Assembly: GCF_000305785.2 (NCBI RefSeq)
Contig: NC_018868.3
Span: forward strand, 2,514,001-2,578,000
Origin: Simiduia agarivorans SA1 = DSM 21679
GTDB lineage: Bacteria > Pseudomonadota > Gammaproteobacteria > Pseudomonadales > Cellvibrionaceae
DNA length: 64,000 bases
Direction: 5' to 3'
The notes below the pieces were generated by a model, which made no database searches, had not been told where the DNA came from, and was given only the letters and a program-made list of their open reading frames with translations. Both the position numbers and the translations under genes were made by a program. This document shows positions 1 through 8,923 of the stretch, one piece after another; the first letter of the stretch is position 1, and the number at the start of each line of letters is the position of its first letter.

Positions 1-27
1 TTTCAGGCTTTCCAGATTGACGTCCAT
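1..27 (-). CDS. pilG: PilG-like response regulator, 5' fragment only
   Basis: Only the first nine codons lie in the window. On the minus strand an ATG at 27 opens MDVNLESLK and runs off the left edge. PilG-type twitching-motility regulators begin with a short variable stretch, then LKVMVIDDSK, and pilG is the usual divergent neighbour of gshB in Pseudomonas-like genomes. The call rests on this context plus the terminal 'LK', so it is an inference that the flanking sequence would settle. Confidence 0.4.
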
Positions 28-356
28 AAGATGCTTTTGCCTTTCGCTATTATCTACCACATTGATCGGCCAGCCGGATGCCACTTTGAAGCTGGCTTGG
101 AAGGATTGATGCCCTTGCAGGTCATCTCCTTTAGCTTAGCAGTCGGATTGTCATCCGACGGCCCGCAAACGGGGCTTTTGCCGATTGGATGTTTTAACAC
201 AGATGTTAAGCTTAGGCTATAAGCGCCTGAATAAAATGGGAATTTGCCCTCAGCGTGAGCTGGTCTATGGAAGCTCAAAGCCGATAGCGCTATGCTGCCC
301 GCGAGAGCATCAGAGGCTCCAATCATTCCCGACTAACTGCCATTTTGAGGTTATCA
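28..356. other. Intergenic region between pilG fragment and gshB
   Basis: About 330 bases without a convincing gene; the small open frames here overlap one another and lack plausible start signals. It holds a perfect 7-bp inverted repeat with a 4-nt loop (GTCGGAT/ATCCGAC, 142-159), with no following T-run, and a good promoter match toward gshB (194-223). A divergent promoter for pilG is expected near the left end, but I could not pick one out. Confidence 0.6.
194..223 (+). promoter_or_regulatory. Candidate sigma70 promoter for gshB
   Basis: TTAACA (194-199, 5 of 6 consensus) is separated by 18 bases from TATAAG (218-223, 5 of 6 consensus), giving an untranslated leader of about 125 nt before the gshB ATG at 357. 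Pattern match only. Confidence 0.4.
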
Positions 357-1313
357 ATGACACGCCTGGGGATAGTGCTGGATCCAATCCACAGTTTTAA
401 CCCGAAAAAAGACACCACCCTGGTCCTGATGCAGGCTGCACAGGCGCGCGGCTGGCAGGTTATCGGGTTTGAACAAGGTGATCTCTGGCTGGACCAGGGT
501 ATCGCCATGGGCCGCGGCCGGGAAATACGGGTGGACGCCGATGCCCACCTGAAAAAAGCCGACTGGTTCCAGTTATCGGACGCCACCGATTACCGGCTGG
601 GCGATCTGGATGCGCTGCTGATGCGCAAGGATCCACCCTTCGACGGCGAATATGTGTACAGCACCTACATCCTGGAGGCCGCCGAAACCCAAGGTGCGCT
701 GGTGGTCAACAAACCCCAGTCCCTGCGCGACTGCAATGAAAAGGTATTCGCCACCCGCTTTCCCCAGTGCTGCCCGCCGGTGCTGGTAAGCCGCAACAAT
801 GCCCAATTGCGTGCATTCCACGCCACGCACCAGGATGTGATCTTCAAGCCCCTCGACGGCATGGGCGGCGCAGGCATATTCCGGGTCAAAGCCGACGATC
901 CCAATCTCGGCGTCATCCTCGAAACCCTGACCCGGCACGGGCGCGAAACCATTATGGCGCAAGCCTATCTGCCCGCCATCAAAGACGGTGACAAGCGCAT
1001 TCTGGTGATCGATGGCGTGCCGGTGGACTATTGCCTGGCGCGCATTCCCGCCCAGGGCGAAACCCGTGGCAACCTGGCCGCCGGCGGCACCGGACGCGCA
1101 CAGCCGCTGACCGAGCGGGATCGCTGGATCGTCTCGCAGGTGGCGGACACCCTGGTCGCGAAGGGCCTGCTGTTTGTGGGTCTGGACGTGATTGGCGACC
1201 ACCTGACCGAAATTAACGTCACCAGCCCCACTTGCGCGCGCGAGATCAATACCGCCTTCAACACCGATATCGGCGGGCTGCTCATGGATGCCATCGAGAA
1301 ACGCCTGCAATGA
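357..1313 (+). CDS. gshB: Glutathione synthetase
   Basis: ATP-grasp ligase that joins gamma-glutamylcysteine and glycine to make glutathione in the cytoplasm (318 aa, normal length). The N-terminus (MTRLGIVLDPIHSFNPKKDT) and the segments MRKDPPFDGEYVYSTYILE, VFKPLDGMGGAGIFR-type ATP loop and NVTSPTCAREI are characteristic. The frame stays open to a TTG at 345, but ATG 357 is preferred because GAGG at 347-350 sits at correct Shine-Dalgarno spacing. The stop overlaps the next gene's start (ATGA), so the two are probably translationally coupled. Confidence 0.95.
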   Translation: MTRLGIVLDPIHSFNPKKDTTLVLMQAAQARGWQVIGFEQGDLWLDQGIAMGRGREIRVDADAHLKKADWFQLSDATDYRLGDLDALLMRKDPPFDGEYVYSTYILEAAETQGALVVNKPQSLRDCNEKVFATRFPQCCPPVLVSRNNAQLRAFHATHQDVIFKPLDGMGGAGIFRVKADDPNLGVILETLTRHGRETIMAQAYLPAIKDGDKRILVIDGVPVDYCLARIPAQGETRGNLAAGGTGRAQPLTERDRWIVSQVADTLVAKGLLFVGLDVIGDHLTEINVTSPTCAREINTAFNTDIGGLLMDAIEKRLQ

Positions 1314-2206
1314 CCGCTATGGCCGCACCCGCTTCCCCGGAACACGCCCGCGAAACTGCCGGCGACCGACTGACCTTTACGATTTTTGTGGCCCTGGCGG
1401 TACACGCCCTGCTGATATTCGGCGTGGGCTTCACCTTTACCCCGGCGGGCGGCCTGATGCCCACGCTGGAAATCACCCTGGCCAACCACAAGAGCGCCAC
1501 TGAGCCTGAAAAAGCCGACTTCCTGGCCCAGCACAACCAGGAGGGCTCAGGCACCATTGACGACACCAAGGCCCAGACCACGGACCAGTCCTCCGAGTTC
1601 TTTGCCCCCAACATCAACGAGGTCAACCCGCTGCCCCAGCAACGGCAGATCAAACCCAGCGAGCGCCGGGATGACCAGATTGTCACTACCGTCAGTGCCA
1701 GCCCGCGTTCAGCCAACCTGAACCAGGAGCAACCCACCCCCGAGCAGGAGCAGCGCGAAGGTGAGCTGGAAGAACGCACCAACTACAATGCAGAAATCGC
1801 GAGCCTGATGGCGGAAATCGACCGTCAGCGCCAGCAATACGCCAAACGCCCGCGCATCCGCCACCTCACCTCGGTGGCCACCAAAAGCTCACCGGAAGCA
1901 GCCTACCTGCTGAAATGGACCGACAAGGTGGAATTCGTGGGTAACCGCAACTTCCCCGAAGAAGCCCTGCGCAAGGAAATTTTCGGCCGTCTCACGCTGG
2001 CAGTGCGCATCCTGCCCGACGGCCGGCTCGACAAGGTGGAAGTCACCACCCCGTCCGGCTACCGGCTGCTGGATGACGCGGCGATCGGCATCATCCGCGA
2101 TGCCTCGCCTTTTGCGCCGGTGCCGCTCGAGGTACTCAAGGACCACACCCACCTGGAAATCGTCCGCAGCCTGAGCTTCGAGATCACCGGGCTGCACACC
2201 GACTAA
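1310..2206 (+). CDS. TonB-family energy transducer
   Basis: 298-residue protein with a short cytoplasmic N-terminus, one membrane anchor at about residues 17-40, a long polar periplasmic region rich in Gln/Glu (about 60-190) and a C-terminal TonB domain containing LAVRILPDGRLDKVEVTTPSG. TonB proteins carry proton-motive energy from ExbBD to outer-membrane receptors. No exbB or exbD is nearby. The homologue at this place in Pseudomonas (between gshB and algH) is a TonB3-type protein linked to twitching motility, which fits the pilus neighbours, but that role is inferred. ATG 1310 is used because it gives the ATGA overlap with gshB. Confidence 0.85.
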   Translation: MTAMAAPASPEHARETAGDRLTFTIFVALAVHALLIFGVGFTFTPAGGLMPTLEITLANHKSATEPEKADFLAQHNQEGSGTIDDTKAQTTDQSSEFFAPNINEVNPLPQQRQIKPSERRDDQIVTTVSASPRSANLNQEQPTPEQEQREGELEERTNYNAEIASLMAEIDRQRQQYAKRPRIRHLTSVATKSSPEAAYLLKWTDKVEFVGNRNFPEEALRKEIFGRLTLAVRILPDGRLDKVEVTTPSGYRLLDDAAIGIIRDASPFAPVPLEVLKDHTHLEIVRSLSFEITGLHTD

Positions 2207-2266
2207 GCGCGTGGATTTGAACGCCAAGCCGCTTGTTTTTACCGTGCCGGCCCCCATACTGAACTT

Positions 2267-2851
2267 ATGAAGCAGACACAGCGCGCAGAACTTACCGCCG
2301 GCAGCCTGAAGGGGCATTTCCTGATATCCATGCCCAGCCTGCAGGACCCGCACTTCAATCACTCGGTCACCTACATTTGCGACCACAGTGAGGACGGGGC
2401 CATGGGGCTGGTGCTGAATCACCCCTTCAGCGATATCAATCTGGGCGACATTTTTGAGCAACTGGAGCTGGAGGACGTGCAGGGGCGCAGCGACGAGCCC
2501 GTGTTCGCCGGCGGTCCGGTCCAACAGGAACGCGGCTTTGTGCTGCATCCCACAGGCTTTGAGGGCGATTCCACTCTGCAAGTGGCCGATGATGTCAGCC
2601 TCACCGCCTCCCGCGATGTACTGATCTCCATGGCCGGCGGCAAGGGCCCGCAGCGTGCCATTGTGGCCCTGGGTTATGCCGGCTGGTCGGCCGGCCAACT
2701 GGAAGACGAAATCGCCAACAACAGCTGGATTACCCTGCCCGGCGACAGTGTGCTGCTGTTTGATACGCCCGCGCACCAACGCTGGTCCGCCGCGGCGGAA
2801 CGGCTCGGTTTTGATCTCAATTTGCTGTCCTCCAATGCCGGCCACGCCTGA
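2267..2851 (+). CDS. YqgE/AlgH family protein
   Basis: 194 aa, UPF0301 family. Diagnostic segments are [19 protein letters not shown] near the N-terminus, [10 protein letters not shown] and [16 protein letters not shown]. The biochemical role is not firmly established; AlgH was named for an effect on alginate regulation in Pseudomonas. It lies directly before ruvX and overlaps it by 17 bases, the order conserved in many gammaproteobacteria. The 60-bp gap after the TonB gene may hold a separate promoter but none is clear. Confidence 0.93.
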   Translation: MKQTQRAELTAGSLKGHFLISMPSLQDPHFNHSVTYICDHSEDGAMGLVLNHPFSDINLGDIFEQLELEDVQGRSDEPVFAGGPVQQERGFVLHPTGFEGDSTLQVADDVSLTASRDVLISMAGGKGPQRAIVALGYAGWSAGQLEDEIANNSWITLPGDSVLLFDTPAHQRWSAAAERLGFDLNLLSSNAGHA

Positions 2852-3278
2852 CGCGCACACCACCGTATTGGCCTTCGATTACGGCACCCGCAACATCGGC
2901 GTGGCGTTCGGCCAGACCATTACCGGCACCGCATCCGAGTTACCCTCATTGAAAGCGCGCGACGGCATCCCGGATTGGGGGCAAATCGAAGCGCTACTGA
3001 AGGAGTGGACCCCCGACGCGCTGCTGGTGGGATTGCCCCTGAACATGGACGACAGCGACAGCGAGCTGGCGCAGCGGGCAAAGAAATTCGGCAACCGATT
3101 ACACGGCCGGTTTGGCAGCAAAGTCATTTTCTGGGATGAGCGCCTCAGCACCCGCGAGGCAAAAGAAGAAGCGCGCCGCCGCGGGCACAAGGGCCACTAC
3201 AAAAGTGACCCGGTGGATTCCATTGCTGCGCGCTTAATACTCGAAAGCTATTTTGACGAACTAGCAACTAGTGACTAG
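2835..3278 (+). CDS. ruvX: Putative pre-16S rRNA nuclease YqgF/RuvX
   Basis: 147 aa, RNase H-like fold. Motifs seen are [15 protein letters not shown] at the N-terminus (first catalytic Asp), [12 protein letters not shown] in the middle and [10 protein letters not shown] (second acidic residue). The family processes the 5' end of 16S rRNA precursors and was first annotated as a Holliday junction resolvase homologue. ATG 2835 lies inside algH and overlaps its end by 17 bases. The open frame extends to 2655, but that part is out-of-frame algH sequence. In Pseudomonas pyrR usually follows; here the next gene is convergent pilU. Confidence 0.93.
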   Translation: MPATPDAHTTVLAFDYGTRNIGVAFGQTITGTASELPSLKARDGIPDWGQIEALLKEWTPDALLVGLPLNMDDSDSELAQRAKKFGNRLHGRFGSKVIFWDERLSTREAKEEARRRGHKGHYKSDPVDSIAARLILESYFDELATSD

Positions 3279-3287
3279 TTGCTGGTT

Positions 3288-4430
3288 TCAATACATCTTA
3301 TTGCCGGAATTCTCTTCTTTCTGAATCGACAATTCATCGGCCGCATTAATCAGATAATCCGCATCGGTTTCCGAGCCCAGCTTGATCAGCAGGCGCAGGT
3401 CGTTGGGTGAATCCGCGTAAGACAGCGCATCTTCGTAAGTGATTTCGCCGCTGTCATAAAGCTCGTACAGCGCCTGGTCGAAAGTCTGCATGCCCAGCTC
3501 GGTGGATTTTTTCATCAGCGGTTTCAGTTCATGCACCGCGCCCTTGCGAATCAGATCCTGCGCCAGCGGCGTATTCAACAACACTTCCAGACACGCGCGA
3601 CGGCCATTGCCATCGGGTGTGGGAATCAATTGCTGGGCGATAATGCCGCGCAGGTTCAGGGCCAGGTCCATCCACAACTGACTGTGGCGATCGGCCGGGA
3701 AGAAATGGATGATCCGGTCCAGCGCCTGGTTGGCGTTGTTGGCGTGCAGCGTACACAAACACAGGTGGCCGGTTTCGGCGAACGCAATGGCGTGCTCCAT
3801 GGTTTCGCGCGAACGCACCTCACCAATCAGAATCACGTCGGGCGCCTGACGCAGCGTATTTTTCAGCGCGATCTCAAACGAATCCGTATCAATCCCCACC
3901 TCGCGCTGGGTCACGATGCAACCCTGGTGCTGGTGAATGAATTCGATCGGGTCTTCGATGGTGATGATGTGGCCTTTGGAGTTGCGGTTGCGGTGTCCGA
4001 TCATCGCCGCCAGCGAGGTGGACTTACCGGTACCGGTGGCGCCCACAAAGATAATCAGGCCGCGCTTGGTCATCGCCAGCTCTTTGATGATTTCCGGCAA
4101 ACCCAGATCATCCACTTTCGGAATATTGGTTTCAATCCGACGCAACACCATGCCCGCCAGGTTGCGTTGGTAAAAGGCACTCACACGGAAACGGCCGATA
4201 CCGCGCGCGGAAATCGCAAAGTTGAGTTCCTTGGTTTCAAGAAATTCGGTGCGCTGCTTTTCATTCATCACCGATAACACCACTTCGCGCGATTTTTCGG
4301 GCGACAGGGGTGTGGTGGTCACCGGCACTACTTTGCCGTGCAATTTAACCGAGGGCGGCACGCCGGCAGTAATAAACAAATCCGAGGCGCCTTTTTCAAC
4401 CATCAGCGTCAGAAGCCGATCAAAATCCAT
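3288..4430 (-). CDS. pilU: Type IV pilus retraction ATPase PilU
   Basis: 380-residue PilT/GspE-family hexameric ATPase acting at the cytoplasmic base of the pilus, where it assists PilT in retraction. Walker A is GATGTGKS at 130-137 (Lys136), the Asp box is IEDPIEFIH, Walker B lies at PDVILIGEVRSRETM and the His box at TGHLCLCTLHANNA. LFITAGVPPSVKLHGK near the N-terminus and the tail beyond about residue 345 distinguish PilU from PilT. It starts 12 bases after the pilT stop, so it is co-transcribed with it. Confidence 0.95.
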   Translation of the reverse strand: MDFDRLLTLMVEKGASDLFITAGVPPSVKLHGKVVPVTTTPLSPEKSREVVLSVMNEKQRTEFLETKELNFAISARGIGRFRVSAFYQRNLAGMVLRRIETNIPKVDDLGLPEIIKELAMTKRGLIIFVGATGTGKSTSLAAMIGHRNRNSKGHIITIEDPIEFIHQHQGCIVTQREVGIDTDSFEIALKNTLRQAPDVILIGEVRSRETMEHAIAFAETGHLCLCTLHANNANQALDRIIHFFPADRHSQLWMDLALNLRGIIAQQLIPTPDGNGRRACLEVLLNTPLAQDLIRKGAVHELKPLMKKSTELGMQTFDQALYELYDSGEITYEDALSYADSPNDLRLLIKLGSETDADYLINAADELSIQKEENSGNKMY

Positions 4431-4442
4431 GCTATGTGCCCC

Positions 4443-5477
4443 TTAGAAGTTTTCCGGAATTTTGGCTTTTTCGCGCGCCACATCGCGCGCAATCACCCGT
4501 CGGGCCACCAGGTCGGCCAGGCACTGATCCATAGTCTGCATGCCTACCGAAGCACCGGTCTGAATGGCCGAGTACATCTGCGCCACTTTATCTTCACGGA
4601 TCAGGTTACGGATCGCCGGCGTACCGCGCATGATTTCGTGCGCCGCCACCCGACCACCGCCGTTTTTCTTCATCAGGGTCTGTGAAATCACCGCCTGCAA
4701 TGATTCCGACAACATGGAACGCACCATGGCTTTTTCTGCGGCCGGGAATACGTCGATAATACGGTCGATGGTTTTCGCCGCCGACTGGGTGTGCAGGGTG
4801 CCGAACACCAGGTGACCGGTTTCGGCCGCTTCCAGCGCCAGCTTGATGGTTTCCAGATCGCGCATCTCACCCACCAGAATAATGTCTGGGTCTTCCCGCA
4901 ATGCCGAACGCAAGGCGGCGGAGAAGCCGTGGGTATCGCGATGCACTTCCCGCTGGTTAATCAGGCATTTTTTTGATTCGTGCACGAATTCGATCGGGTC
5001 CTCAATGGTGAGGATGTGCTGGTATTTGTTGTCGTTAATGTAATCCACCATGGCCGCCAGCGTCGTGGACTTACCCGAACCCGTGGGCCCGGTCACCAGA
5101 CAAATGCCGCGCGGGGTATTACAGATATCGCGGAACACCTGACCCATGCCCAGCTCTTCCATGGTCAGAACTTTTGAGGGAATGGTCCGGAATACCGCAC
5201 CGGCTCCGCGGTTCTGGTTAAAGGCGTTAACCCGGAAGCGCGCCACACCCGGCACTTCGAAAGAGAAGTCAGTTTCGAGGAATTCTTCGTAATCTTTGCG
5301 CTGCTTGTCGTTCATGATCTCGTAAATGAGACTGTGAACCTGCTTGTGCTGCATGGGCGGCAAATTAATCCGGCGCACATCGCCGTCTACGCGTATCATG
5401 GGCGGCAGGCCGGAAGACAGATGCAAGTCAGACGCCCCTTGTTTCGCGGAGAATGCCAATAATTCGGTAATATCCAT
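4443..5477 (-). CDS. pilT: Type IV pilus twitching motility ATPase PilT
   Basis: 344-residue retraction motor of type IV pili. Walker A is GPTGSGKS at 130-137 (Lys136), followed by TIEDPIEFVH, PDIILVGEMRDLETI and TGHLVFGTLHTQSA. AIRNLIREDKVAQMYSAIQTG is the PilT C-terminal signature carrying the conserved AIRNLIRE element. Full length. It is divergent from yggS across about 90 bp and is the first gene of a pilT-pilU operon, as in Pseudomonas. Confidence 0.97.
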   Translation of the reverse strand: MDITELLAFSAKQGASDLHLSSGLPPMIRVDGDVRRINLPPMQHKQVHSLIYEIMNDKQRKDYEEFLETDFSFEVPGVARFRVNAFNQNRGAGAVFRTIPSKVLTMEELGMGQVFRDICNTPRGICLVTGPTGSGKSTTLAAMVDYINDNKYQHILTIEDPIEFVHESKKCLINQREVHRDTHGFSAALRSALREDPDIILVGEMRDLETIKLALEAAETGHLVFGTLHTQSAAKTIDRIIDVFPAAEKAMVRSMLSESLQAVISQTLMKKNGGGRVAAHEIMRGTPAIRNLIREDKVAQMYSAIQTGASVGMQTMDQCLADLVARRVIARDVAREKAKIPENF

Positions 5478-5567
5478 ACAACAGCCTTATTCTTTTTGAA
5501 CCATTTGATGAATTCAGCGGCAAACCGGTCAGAGAATGTGCGGCCGGCGCCCGATCCTATCCAGTAT

Positions 5568-6254
5568 ATGCACAAGATTGCCGACAAACTAATGCAGGTC
5601 ACCGCCCGTTTGCAACAGGCAAGCCAACAGGCAGGCCGTGGCCGTGATGCGGTGCGCCTTTTGGCGGTATCGAAAACCCGCCCGGCCGACGACATCCGGG
5701 CGGCATACGCCTGTGGTCAACGGGACTTTGGCGAAAACTACCTGCAGGAGGCGCTCGACAAACAGGCGCAACTCGCCGATCTGGCCCTGAGCTGGCATTT
5801 CATCGGGCCGATCCAGTCCAACAAAACCCGCCCTATCGCGCAAGCGTTTGACTGGGTGCACAGCGTGGATCGGCTCAAGATTGCCCAGCGCCTGAGCGAT
5901 CAACGGCCCGAGGATCTGCCGCCATTGAACATCTGCCTGCAGGTCAATATCGACGGTGAGGCCACAAAGTCAGGTGCTGCCCCAGCCGATTTGCCAGCGC
6001 TGGCACAGGCGGTAAACCAGTTGCCCAGACTCAAGCTGCGCGGCCTGATGGCCATACCCACCCCCTCCGATGACCCAACACAGCAACGGCAGGCCTTCGG
6101 GCGACTGGCGCAACTGATGACCGACACCAATCAACGCCAGGGACTCCAGATGGATACCCTGTCCATGGGCATGTCGGGCGACCTGGAAGCCGCCATCGCC
6201 GAGGGCGCCACCTGGGTCAGAGTGGGCACCGATATCTTTGGTGCACGGCAGTAA
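5568..6254 (+). CDS. yggS: YggS/PROSC family PLP-binding protein
   Basis: 228 aa. Single-domain alanine-racemase-fold protein that holds pyridoxal phosphate and helps keep PLP and amino-acid homeostasis. The PLP lysine is Lys36 in LLAVSKTRP; FGENYLQEALDK, WHFIGPIQSNK and LSMGMSGDLEAAI are family signatures. ATG 5568 (MHKIADKL) matches the usual N-terminus. The frame continues upstream to ATG 5508 and TTG 5496, but neither has a clear ribosome site and the extra residues are atypical. It precedes proC, as in most gammaproteobacteria. Confidence 0.92.
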   Translation: MHKIADKLMQVTARLQQASQQAGRGRDAVRLLAVSKTRPADDIRAAYACGQRDFGENYLQEALDKQAQLADLALSWHFIGPIQSNKTRPIAQAFDWVHSVDRLKIAQRLSDQRPEDLPPLNICLQVNIDGEATKSGAAPADLPALAQAVNQLPRLKLRGLMAIPTPSDDPTQQRQAFGRLAQLMTDTNQRQGLQMDTLSMGMSGDLEAAIAEGATWVRVGTDIFGARQ

Positions 6255-6309
6255 GATTTGCAATCCCCCCACTCGCCCCCACCTAGGCATAAGAAACCAG
6301 AGGAATACC

Positions 6310-7128
6310 ATGTCTTATACCATCGGATTTATCGGCGCCGGCAACATGAGCGGCGCCATCATTGGCGGCATGATTGCCAAGGGCATAGCGCCGGAACGGA
6401 TCATCGCCAGTAACCGCGGACGGGAAAAACTGGACGCATTGCAATCCAAATTCGGCATCCGCGTCGCGCAGGACAATCTGGAGGCGGCGCAAGCGGATGT
6501 GGTAGTGCTGTCGGTCAAACCCCAGATGATGAAGGCCGTGTGCGAGGCGCTGAAGCCAGGCCTTGGCCATAACCCTTTACTGGTTACCGTCGCCGCCGGG
6601 TTGGAAGTGAGCAGTTACCAACGCTGGCTGGGTGATCACATTGCACTGGTACGCTGCATGCCCAATACGCCGTCTCTGGTGGGCAAAGGCGCCAGTGGCC
6701 TGTACGCCAATGACAATGTATCGGCGGCCCAGCGGCAACAGGTGGAACAACTGATGCAATCCGTGGGCATCACTCAATGGGTGGAAAAAGAGTCCCTGAT
6801 CAACGCGGTCATCGCCGTGGCCGGCTCGTCGCCGGCCTACTGTTTCCTGATCATGGAGGCGATGATTGAAGAGGGCGTGCGCCAGGGCCTGACCCATGCC
6901 GTCGCCAAAGCGCTCACCATTCAGGCGCTGGCCGGGGCCGCTGAACTGGCGGCGCAGTCTGACGTGGAAGTGGATGAGCTGAAACGCCGGGTCATGTCGC
7001 CCGGCGGTACCACCGAGCAGGCTATTTTTTCGCTCGAAGATGGTAACCTGCGGGAAATTTTCAGCCGCGCCATGCAACGCTGCGCCAACCGCGCCGACGA
7101 AATGGCCAAACAAATGGGAGAGCAATAA
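6310..7128 (+). CDS. proC: Pyrroline-5-carboxylate reductase
   Basis: 272 aa, last enzyme of proline synthesis (P5C to proline with NAD(P)H). The Rossmann motif IGFIGAGNMSGAIIGG is at the N-terminus. VRCMPNTPSLVGKGASGLY and the C-terminal VMSPGGTTEQAI are classic. ATG 6310 is preceded by AGAGGAATACC, a good ribosome site; the frame stays open farther upstream into yggS. The yggT start lies one base beyond the proC stop, so they are coupled. Confidence 0.96.
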   Translation: MSYTIGFIGAGNMSGAIIGGMIAKGIAPERIIASNRGREKLDALQSKFGIRVAQDNLEAAQADVVVLSVKPQMMKAVCEALKPGLGHNPLLVTVAAGLEVSSYQRWLGDHIALVRCMPNTPSLVGKGASGLYANDNVSAAQRQQVEQLMQSVGITQWVEKESLINAVIAVAGSSPAYCFLIMEAMIEEGVRQGLTHAVAKALTIQALAGAAELAAQSDVEVDELKRRVMSPGGTTEQAIFSLEDGNLREIFSRAMQRCANRADEMAKQMGEQ

Positions 7129-7129
7129 G

Positions 7130-7720
7130 GTGGGAACCCTGAGCCAGATTCTGATTTTCCTGCTGCAGGCATTGGGCGGGCTTTACCTGACGGTAGTGAT
7201 TCTCCGGCTGATGCTGCAAATTGCCCGCGCGGATTTTTATAACCCCATTTCCCAGTTTGTGGTGAAAGCCACCAACCCGCTGCTGCTGCCGCTGCGCAAA
7301 GTGATTCCGGGCATCATGGGTGTGGATTTTGCGTCCATTGTGCTGGCGCTGTTGGTGGCCATGGCGCTGGGGCAGCTCACCCTGTTACTGGCCGGTTTCG
7401 GTATTGTGAATCCGTTTCACCTGCTCAGCTGGAGTGCCGTGGGCGTGCTCGCCGCGACCGCTAACCTGCTGTTCTGGGCACTGATTATTCTGGTCATTGC
7501 CAGCTGGGTGGCGCCCACCAGTTACAACCCGGCGCTGATGCTGATCCGCCAGTTGCTGGCACCGGTCATGACGCCTTTCCAGCGCCTGCTGCCGCCCATG
7601 GGTGGCCTGGACCTTAGCCCCATTCTGGTCATCCTGGTCCTGCAAGTGATCAGCAACTTCCTGATTCCCGCCTTTGCCCGCAGCCTGGGTATGCCAGGCG
7701 GTTTGTTTATGGGCGTTTGA
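7130..7720 (+). CDS. yggT: YggT family integral membrane protein
   Basis: 196 aa made of two YGGT repeats, each a pair of hydrophobic helices. The repeats share the pattern RADFYNPISQFVVKATNPLL / TSYNPALMLIRQLLAPVMTP. Function is uncertain; the family is linked to osmotic tolerance and cell-envelope or division gene neighbourhoods. The start is taken as GTG 7130, giving VGTLSQILIFLLQALGG, immediately after the proC stop and with GGAG at 7117-7120 as ribosome site. No in-frame ATG gives a sensible N-terminus. Confidence 0.9.
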   Translation: MGTLSQILIFLLQALGGLYLTVVILRLMLQIARADFYNPISQFVVKATNPLLLPLRKVIPGIMGVDFASIVLALLVAMALGQLTLLLAGFGIVNPFHLLSWSAVGVLAATANLLFWALIILVIASWVAPTSYNPALMLIRQLLAPVMTPFQRLLPPMGGLDLSPILVILVLQVISNFLIPAFARSLGMPGGLFMGV

Positions 7721-7732
7721 GGCAAACTGCCG

Positions 7733-8698
7733 TTAAGCCACCACACTCCAGGCCAGCGTAGCGTTATACGCCACGTAAGCGCCCACCAACAACGCGCCCT
7801 GCCAGCGGTTGATCCCTCCGCGGCGGGCCCCGCGCCAGCACAGCACCGCCAGCGCGATCGTCAGCAGCACCATCACAACACTATCGCGCTGCACCACTAT
7901 CGCAGACACCAGGTCTGGGTGGATCAGGCCGGCAATGCCCACCACCCCCAGGATATTGAATACGTTGGAGCCGATCACGTTGCCCACGGCCAGGTCGTGC
8001 TGGTTTTTGCGCACACTGGCGATGCTGGCGGCCAACTCCGGCAAACTGGTACCCAGGGCGACAATGGTCAGACCAATAATCAGCTCGCTTACACCCAGCC
8101 CCGTGGCAATTTCTGTGGCCGACCACACCAGCAGGCGCGAACTGGCCAACAACACCAGCAGACCAAAGCCCAACGCGACACCCGCTTTCGCCGGGCTTTG
8201 CTCGTGACTGATGGCGGCATCGGAATCCGCCGCCAGCGCATCGCCTGGCGACTGCACGGATTGCCAGATACCAAACGCGATGTAAGTCGCCAATGCCCCC
8301 AGCAACAGGACGGCGTCACCACGACCCAGAAACCCGTTGAGCAAAACCACCACGCCAATACCGGTAGCCAGCAACAGCAAGGGAATCTCCTGCTTCACCA
8401 CTGTGGAGTGAATCGCAATGGGTGCCATCAATGCCGTCAGGCCCAGAATCAAGCCTACGTTGGCGATATTGGAGCCGATGGCATTGCCGAGCGCCAGATC
8501 GGGCTCGCCCTGCCAGGCGGCAATGGCGGACACCAGCATTTCTGGCGCTGAAGTACCAAAACCAACAATGAGAATGCCCACCAACAGTGGCGACATGCCC
8601 AGCAACTGGGCCACAGCTGCCGCGCCGTCAATAAACTTGTCTGCACTCCAGGTCAATAAAACCAGGCCTAATACCAATCCACCCAAGGCAATCAGCAC
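7733..8698 (-). CDS. Calcium/sodium antiporter (CaCA family, YrbG-like)
   Basis: 321 aa with about ten membrane helices arranged as two inverted repeats. Each repeat carries the ion-binding alpha motif: GFGTSAPEMLVSAIAA with GNAIGSNIANVGLILG, and ALGTSLPELAASIAS with GNVIGSNVFNILGVVG. Such proteins exchange Na+ for Ca2+ across the inner membrane. The start is GTG 8698 with GGGGA six bases upstream. It is convergent with yggT (12 bp apart) and a paralogue lies at 32.2-33.2 kb. In Pseudomonas this position is not occupied by an antiporter, so it is probably a lineage insertion. Confidence 0.9.
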   Translation of the reverse strand: MLIALGGLVLGLVLLTWSADKFIDGAAAVAQLLGMSPLLVGILIVGFGTSAPEMLVSAIAAWQGEPDLALGNAIGSNIANVGLILGLTALMAPIAIHSTVVKQEIPLLLLATGIGVVVLLNGFLGRGDAVLLLGALATYIAFGIWQSVQSPGDALAADSDAAISHEQSPAKAGVALGFGLLVLLASSRLLVWSATEIATGLGVSELIIGLTIVALGTSLPELAASIASVRKNQHDLAVGNVIGSNVFNILGVVGIAGLIHPDLVSAIVVQRDSVVMVLLTIALAVLCWRGARRGGINRWQGALLVGAYVAYNATLAWSVVA

Positions 8699-8923
8699 AA
8701 TTATTCCCCAATATAAAGATTCCGAATTCCGGCGCCATTGTAATGACCTGTTGGCTGAATGACAGACCTGCAGCGGCGCTTTCTTTACCGTTCAGTAATA
8801 AAAAACAACTAATAGATCCAATACGTTATAACCAAAACTTTGAACCTGCCACGCTTTGGGTTTAAATGGTGGGTTCAGATGTTTCAGTAGAGTCAGATTG
8901 ACTGACCGCGACCCGGGTGCCCC

